9,460 bases of DNA from Alphaproteobacteria bacterium (GTDB taxonomy: Bacteria; Pseudomonadota; Alphaproteobacteria; Rhizobiales; Aestuariivirgaceae): positions 1-9,460 of the forward strand of contig JAGRLX010000054.1 in the NCBI GenBank assembly GCA_020441605.1, written 5' to 3'. Position numbers and translations under genes: made by a program. Below, one piece after another: positions 6,268 through 9,460 of the stretch. Below the pieces are notes generated by a model. It made no database searches. It was not told the origin of the DNA and saw only the letters and a program-made list of their open reading frames with translations. Numbering within the stretch: position 1 is the first letter of the stretch; every line of letters begins with the position of its first letter.

Positions 6268-7377
6268 TCAGCGCTGCCGCGGATCGAAGGGCCGGAAATG
6301 CTTGGACAGCTTGAGGCCTTGCTTCTGGTAGTTGGAACCGATGCCCTGACCGTAGACCCGCTCCGGCGCTCCGGTCAGCGGCTCATAGACCAGCCGACCG
6401 ATGATCTGCCCATCCTCGAGGATGAAAGGCACCTCGTGACTGCGCACCTCCAGCACCGCCCTGGCCCCCTCGCCATGGCCGGCGCTATGTCCGAAGCCGG
6501 GATCGAAAAAGCCGGCGTAATGAACCCGGAATTCGCCAACCAGGGGATTGAACGGCACCATTTCGGCCGCATAGGCCGGCGGCACGCGCACGGCCTCCTT
6601 GGAAGCGAGGATGTAGAACTGGTCGGGGTCGAGAATGAGCGACCCCCGCTGCCAGATCGGCTCCCAGAAATCCGACACCTGGAGCGCATCCTTCCGGTCG
6701 ACATCGATCAGCCCGGCATGGCGCTTGGCCCGGAAGCCGACCGGGCCCGTGGCATCGAAGCTGGAAAGGTCCACCGACAAGGCCAGCCCGTTGTCGATGT
6801 TGGCCTCGCCCGAGGAGATCAGCGGATCGGCCGCATGGAGTGCGCGGATCAGATCGTCGGAGGCGAGCGATGCACCGCGCCGGAAGCGGATCTGCGACAG
6901 GCGCGAGCCCGTTCGGGCAAGGATGGAGAATGTCCGGGGGCTGATCTCGGCATAGAGCGGCCCCTCATAGCCATCTGGCACCGTGTCGAATTCCTGGGCG
7001 AAATCGGTGATGACGCGGGTGAAGATATCGAGCCGGCCGGTTGAACTCTTGGGATTGGCCGCCGCCGAAACGCCCCGGGGTAGCGCCAGAGACTCGCGCA
7101 GTGGCACGATATAGACGCAGCCCGTTTCCAGAACCGCCCCTTCGCCCAGCTGGAACTTGTGCAGGGCCAGATCCTCGAGCCGTTCGGCAACAGTCGAACG
7201 CCGCCCGGGCAGGAAGGAAGCGCGCACCCGATAGGCCCATTGCCCCAGCCTGAGATCGAGGCTCGCGGGCTGGATCTGGTCGACATCGGCCGGCGCCTCC
7301 AGGCGGATGTGGCCTCTCGCGCAATAGTCCGCAATGGCTGCGGCAGGGAGGATGCCCTGAGTCTGATGCTCTGTCAT
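6268..7377 (-). CDS. dcd: Two-domain dCTP deaminase
   Basis: 2'-deoxycytidine 5'-triphosphate deaminase, converting dCTP to dUTP on the route to dTTP in the cytoplasm. The product has 369 residues, about twice the E. coli enzyme (193), because two dUTPase/DCD-like domains are joined (about 1-180 and 190-369); I know this form mainly from alphaproteobacteria. The N-terminal half has IQPASLDLRLG (35-45), then PKSSTGR (109-115) in place of the classical RSSLAR motif, then GYEGPLYAEIS with E144 as the probable catalytic glutamate. The C-terminal half has GFFDPGFG (289-296), RAVLEV with E310, and the tail YGQGIGSNYQKQG (342-354). It has no SSxxR counterpart: VPFNPLVGEF stands there. I chose the ATG at 7377 because it gives the natural family N-terminus. 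Longer in-frame starts reach 7530 but would overlap apaG and encode low-quality sequence. The gene is divergent from apaG (85 bp) and upstream of tRNA-Gly. Confidence 0.9.
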   Translation of the reverse strand: MTEHQTQGILPAAAIADYCARGHIRLEAPADVDQIQPASLDLRLGQWAYRVRASFLPGRRSTVAERLEDLALHKFQLGEGAVLETGCVYIVPLRESLALPRGVSAAANPKSSTGRLDIFTRVITDFAQEFDTVPDGYEGPLYAEISPRTFSILARTGSRLSQIRFRRGASLASDDLIRALHAADPLISSGEANIDNGLALSVDLSSFDATGPVGFRAKRHAGLIDVDRKDALQVSDFWEPIWQRGSLILDPDQFYILASKEAVRVPPAYAAEMVPFNPLVGEFRVHYAGFFDPGFGHSAGHGEGARAVLEVRSHEVPFILEDGQIIGRLVYEPLTGAPERVYGQGIGSNYQKQGLKLSKHFRPFDPRQR

Positions 7378-7450
7378 GGGTCCACATGGCGGATTTTGGG
7401 TCTGGTGTGCAAGGGCTTCGTATGCCGGTGGAAAACCCGATGAACTTGGA

Positions 7451-7456
7451 TAGAAT
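7451..7456 (+). promoter_or_regulatory. Possible -10 element of apaG
   Basis: TAGAAT matches the -10 consensus at 5 of 6 positions and ends 6 bases before the apaG ATG. Its -35 partner at 17 bp spacing (GTGGAA, 7428-7433) is poor. If real, transcription would start at or next to the ATG, giving a leaderless message. The 85-bp dcd-apaG gap must hold promoters for both directions; no convincing dcd promoter was found in it. Confidence 0.3.
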
Positions 7457-7462
7457 GTCGCC

Positions 7463-7855
7463 ATGTACGAGCGCATCACCCGGGGCATCAAGGTCATCTG
7501 CAAGCCACAGTTCCTTGACGGCCAGTCCAAGCCGGACGACGGCCACTTCGTCTGGGCCTATACCATTACCGTCGAGAACCATGGGCGCGAAACGGTGACC
7601 CTGAGGACACGCTACTGGAAGATCACCGACGCCCATGGCCATCTCCAGGAAGTCCGGGGCGCAGGCGTTGTCGGCGAACAGCCGACACTCAAGCCCGGCG
7701 ACAGCTTCACCTACACGTCGGGTTGTCCGCTAAAGACGCCATCGGGGTTCATGATGGGCGCCTACCAGATGCAGACGGCCGAGGGCGAAATGTTCAACGT
7801 GGACATTCCGGCCTTCTCCCTCGACAGTCCCTACGACAAGCACGCCATCAACTAG
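7463..7855 (+). CDS. apaG: ApaG domain protein
   Basis: 130-residue protein, full length for the ApaG family (DUF525), a small beta-sandwich of fibronectin III-like fold. It is a soluble cytoplasmic protein whose biochemical role is not settled. Bacterial apaG mutants have been linked to Co2+/Mg2+ phenotypes, and in enterobacteria the gene neighbours apaH and ksgA, which are not seen here. Marks: WAYTITVENHG (31-41), TLRTRYWKITDAHG (46-59), the signature GAGVVGEQP (66-74), then FTYTSGCPLKTPSGFMMG (82-99). The ATG at 7463 gives the standard N-terminus MYERITRGIKV. No good Shine-Dalgarno precedes it, only a distant GGA. The stop is 3 bp before argE on the same strand, so the two are probably co-transcribed. 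Confidence 0.95.
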   Translation: MYERITRGIKVICKPQFLDGQSKPDDGHFVWAYTITVENHGRETVTLRTRYWKITDAHGHLQEVRGAGVVGEQPTLKPGDSFTYTSGCPLKTPSGFMMGAYQMQTAEGEMFNVDIPAFSLDSPYDKHAIN

Positions 7856-7858
7856 CGG

Positions 7859-9022
7859 ATGACCATGACCGGACAGACCCACACTTCGGAGGAGATGCTG
7901 GCGCGTCTCATCGCCTTTGACACCACCAGCCGCGACGGCAACATTCCATTGATCGAATTCGTCGAGGATTATCTCGGCGGCTGGGGCATACCCTGCATCC
8001 GGGTCGACTACGAGGCGGGCAAGAAGACCAATCTCTATGCCACCATCGGTCCGGACATCGCCGGCGGGATCGTGCTCTCCGGGCATACCGATGTCGTGCC
8101 GGTCGATGGCCAGCCCTGGACCAGCGATCCCTTCGTTCTCACCGCGAAAGAAGATGGCAGGCTCTATGGCCGCGGCACCTGCGACATGAAGGGCTTCATC
8201 GCCGTGTGCCTCGCCATGGTGCCGCAATTCGTTCGGACGAAGCTGAAGTCGCCTATTCACCTCGCGCTGTCCTGCGACGAGGAGGTTGGCTGCAAGGGGG
8301 TAAGACCTTTGGTGGCGCATTTGCGCGACCACTTGCCAAGGCCGCGTGCGGTGATCGTCGGCGAACCCACATCGATGAAAGTCGTGAACGCCCACAAGAG
8401 CGCACTGACTTTCGCAACCGAGGTGAAAGGCCACGAGGCCCATTCGAGCCTCACCCACCATGGCGTGAACGCCATCATGGTGGCGGGCGAGCTGTTGTGT
8501 GAAATCAACCGCATCCGCGGCGACTTGATCCGCGAGGGTGATCCGACGGGCCGCTTCGACCCCCCTTACTCGACGGTGCATGTTGGCGTCATCGAGGGCG
8601 GCACGGCGAAGAACATCATCCCGCGCCATTGTGCCTTCCAGTGGGAAACGCGCCTGCTGCCCACCGCCGACCCCGACTATACCATCAACCGCTTCGACGC
8701 GTTTTCACGCACCCTGGAGCCGGCCATGAAGGCGGTGGCGCCAGACACCGGAATTGCCACCGAGACCGCCAATCGCGTGCCCGGCCTGGCGCCCGAAGAG
8801 GACTCGGCAGCGGAGCATCTGGCTCTGCATCTGGCCAACGCCAACTCGACCCACGCCGTCTCCTATGTGACGGAAGCGGGCCTCTTCCAGCAGATTGGCA
8901 TCCCCACCGTGGTCTGCGGTCCAGGGTCGATCGAACAGGCTCACAAGCCGGACGAATACATCGACGTGTCGGAACTCCGGAAGTGCGAGGAATTCATGCA
9001 GCGTCTGGCAGGCTCGCTGTGA
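7859..9022 (+). CDS. argE: Acetylornithine deacetylase (M20 peptidase family)
   Basis: 387-residue zinc hydrolase of the M20/ArgE family. It is predicted to remove acetate from N2-acetyl-L-ornithine to give ornithine for arginine synthesis in the cytoplasm. The expected metal site is complete: H76 (and D78) in LSGHTDVVP, D109 in GRGTCDMKG, the catalytic base E141 and ligand E142 in CDEEVGCKG, E169 in VGEPT, and H361 in AHKPDEY. The dimerisation (lid) domain spans roughly 180-290. Length matches ArgE (about 383). ATG codons at 7859 and 7865 are both possible. The second has GGA 5 bases upstream and would shorten the protein by two residues. The specificity call rests on overall resemblance to ArgE; a related deacylase such as DapE is less likely but not excluded. 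It follows apaG with a 3-bp gap, and no other arg gene is in the window. Confidence 0.9.
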   Translation: MTMTGQTHTSEEMLARLIAFDTTSRDGNIPLIEFVEDYLGGWGIPCIRVDYEAGKKTNLYATIGPDIAGGIVLSGHTDVVPVDGQPWTSDPFVLTAKEDGRLYGRGTCDMKGFIAVCLAMVPQFVRTKLKSPIHLALSCDEEVGCKGVRPLVAHLRDHLPRPRAVIVGEPTSMKVVNAHKSALTFATEVKGHEAHSSLTHHGVNAIMVAGELLCEINRIRGDLIREGDPTGRFDPPYSTVHVGVIEGGTAKNIIPRHCAFQWETRLLPTADPDYTINRFDAFSRTLEPAMKAVAPDTGIATETANRVPGLAPEEDSAAEHLALHLANANSTHAVSYVTEAGLFQQIGIPTVVCGPGSIEQAHKPDEYIDVSELRKCEEFMQRLAGSL

Positions 9023-9138
9023 ATCACACAATGCTAACGGTTTGACTTTCAGCCGTCCACCGTCTTTACCTAACGACCGGCGTCATCCAAATGTCGAAGG
9101 GATGCGACTGTCAGAGGCGACGTTCAAGGCAGCTTGGC
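9023..9138. other. Intergenic gap marking a composition change
   Basis: 116 bp between argE and the last ORF. It contains TTGACT at 9042-9047 (5 of 6 to the -35 consensus), but the hexamer 17 bp downstream (TTTACC) is a poor -10, so a promoter is only a weak possibility. I found no strong terminator for argE: ACGG (9037-9040) and CCGT (9053-9056) could form only a 4-bp stem, without a T-run. An in-frame ATG at 9091 could lengthen the next ORF by 16 residues. Confidence 0.4.
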
Positions 9139-9460
9139 ATGGTCAACAAAGATGAGATCAAGGAATCGGGCACCAGTTGGTTGCTACTGATCGCTGTGGC
9201 GGGAGTGATCATGCTTTGGCTACTGATGCCATTTGTACTGCCATTTTTGGTACAATGTGCTGCTTCTTACTTCGGCTCGTCGGTAAACTATGAAGCAAGT
9301 GGACAACTTGGAGATGCTTTTGGCTCGATCAATGCCCTGTTTTCGGGGCTAGCGTTTGCCGGATTGCTTTATACGATACACCTGCAACGTTTAGAACTTG
9401 CACTACAGCGTAGGGAGCTAGAGGATACAAGAAAGGTTCTAGGCTCAGGACTCATTGATC
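9139..9460 (+). CDS. Two-helix membrane protein, possible AbiC-like phage-defence protein (3' end cut off)
   Basis: Open reading frame running off the window end; 107 codons are visible. I do not recognise it with certainty. Residues 14-38 form one hydrophobic helix (WLLLIAVAGVIMLWLLMPFV and onward). A short loop with GQLGDAFGSINALFSG (55-70) follows, then a second helix (about 66-81, ending GLLYTIHL). A charged helical segment, LQRLELALQRRELEDTRK (82-99), looks like a coiled-coil start. This order is common at the N-terminus of bacterial membrane proteins annotated as putative phage abortive-infection (AbiC-like) proteins, but the domain that would settle it lies beyond the window. The ATG at 9139 has AAGG 9 bases upstream; an in-frame ATG at 9091 is the alternative. 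G+C is about 47-48% by hand count, with codons such as CTA, TTA, GTA and AGA that are scarce in the genes to the left, suggesting separate origin. Confidence 0.7.
   Translation, partial: MVNKDEIKESGTSWLLLIAVAGVIMLWLLMPFVLPFLVQCAASYFGSSVNYEASGQLGDAFGSINALFSGLAFAGLLYTIHLQRLELALQRRELEDTRKVLGSGLID

Noticed and set aside
6298..7044. 248-codon plus-strand frame opposite dcd
   Set aside because: Antisense to a well-supported dCTP deaminase gene; the composition is that of a reverse-strand artefact.
7378..7530. In-frame N-terminal extension of dcd by up to 51 codons
   Set aside because: It would overlap the start of apaG. The extra residues do not resemble Dcd, and the family N-terminus begins at the ATG at 7377.
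7730..8629. 299-codon open frame on the minus strand opposite argE
   Set aside because: It lies fully antisense to argE, whose catalytic residues are all intact. Its translation is rich in Arg, His, Gly and Ala with no family motif, as expected from high-GC codon bias.
9037..9056. Possible terminator hairpin after argE
   Set aside because: Only a 4-bp stem with a long loop and no following T-run; not enough to call.
1..9460. CRISPR arrays, insertion sequences or tandem repeats
   Set aside because: None was noticed on reading both strands; only gene-internal codon-level similarities were seen.

Overview
The window looks like a chromosomal segment of a high-GC alphaproteobacterium. Two 60-base blocks near 8.6 kb, counted by hand, are about 62-67% G+C. 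The alphaproteobacterial guess rests mainly on the two-domain dCTP deaminase, a form I know chiefly from that class, together with the style of the neighbouring genes. I cannot name a genus.

Region 1 (1-6144, + strand) is a tightly packed operon of six genes, the first cut by the window edge. They are homologues of hydrogenase-4 (Hyf) subunits, which are also relatives of respiratory complex I: hyfB, hyfC, hyfE, hyfF, hyfG and hyfI. Every junction is a start/stop overlap of 1 or 4 bases. Together they encode two antiporter-like proton-channel subunits (HyfB, HyfF), a NuoH-like membrane anchor (HyfC), a small NuoK-like membrane subunit (HyfE), a fused NuoC-NuoD-like large subunit (HyfG) and a NuoB-like iron-sulfur small subunit (HyfI). 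The large subunit has lost three of the four cysteines that hold the NiFe centre and ends where a mature hydrogenase large subunit would end. The small subunit keeps its four [4Fe-4S] cysteines. This is the pattern of the 'energy-converting hydrogenase-related' (Ehr) complexes. They are probably not hydrogenases, and I know of no established reaction for them. No HyfD and no ferredoxin-like HyfA/HyfH gene is present in the visible part.

Region 2 (6148-7377, - strand) holds a tRNA-Gly(CCC) gene with encoded CCA, whose 3' end lies only 3 bp from the hyfI stop codon. A plausible promoter sits in the 45 bp gap upstream of it, followed by the two-domain dCTP deaminase gene (dcd).

Region 3 (7463-9022, + strand) is divergent from dcd and carries apaG followed after 3 bp by argE (acetylornithine deacetylase), probably co-transcribed.

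Region 4 (9023-9460) changes in character. G+C falls to about 47-48% by hand count, codon choice becomes AT-richer, and an incomplete ORF begins. It encodes a two-helix membrane protein with a charged helical tail, resembling the N-terminal part of putative phage abortive-infection (AbiC-like) proteins. This may be the edge of an accessory or defence segment.
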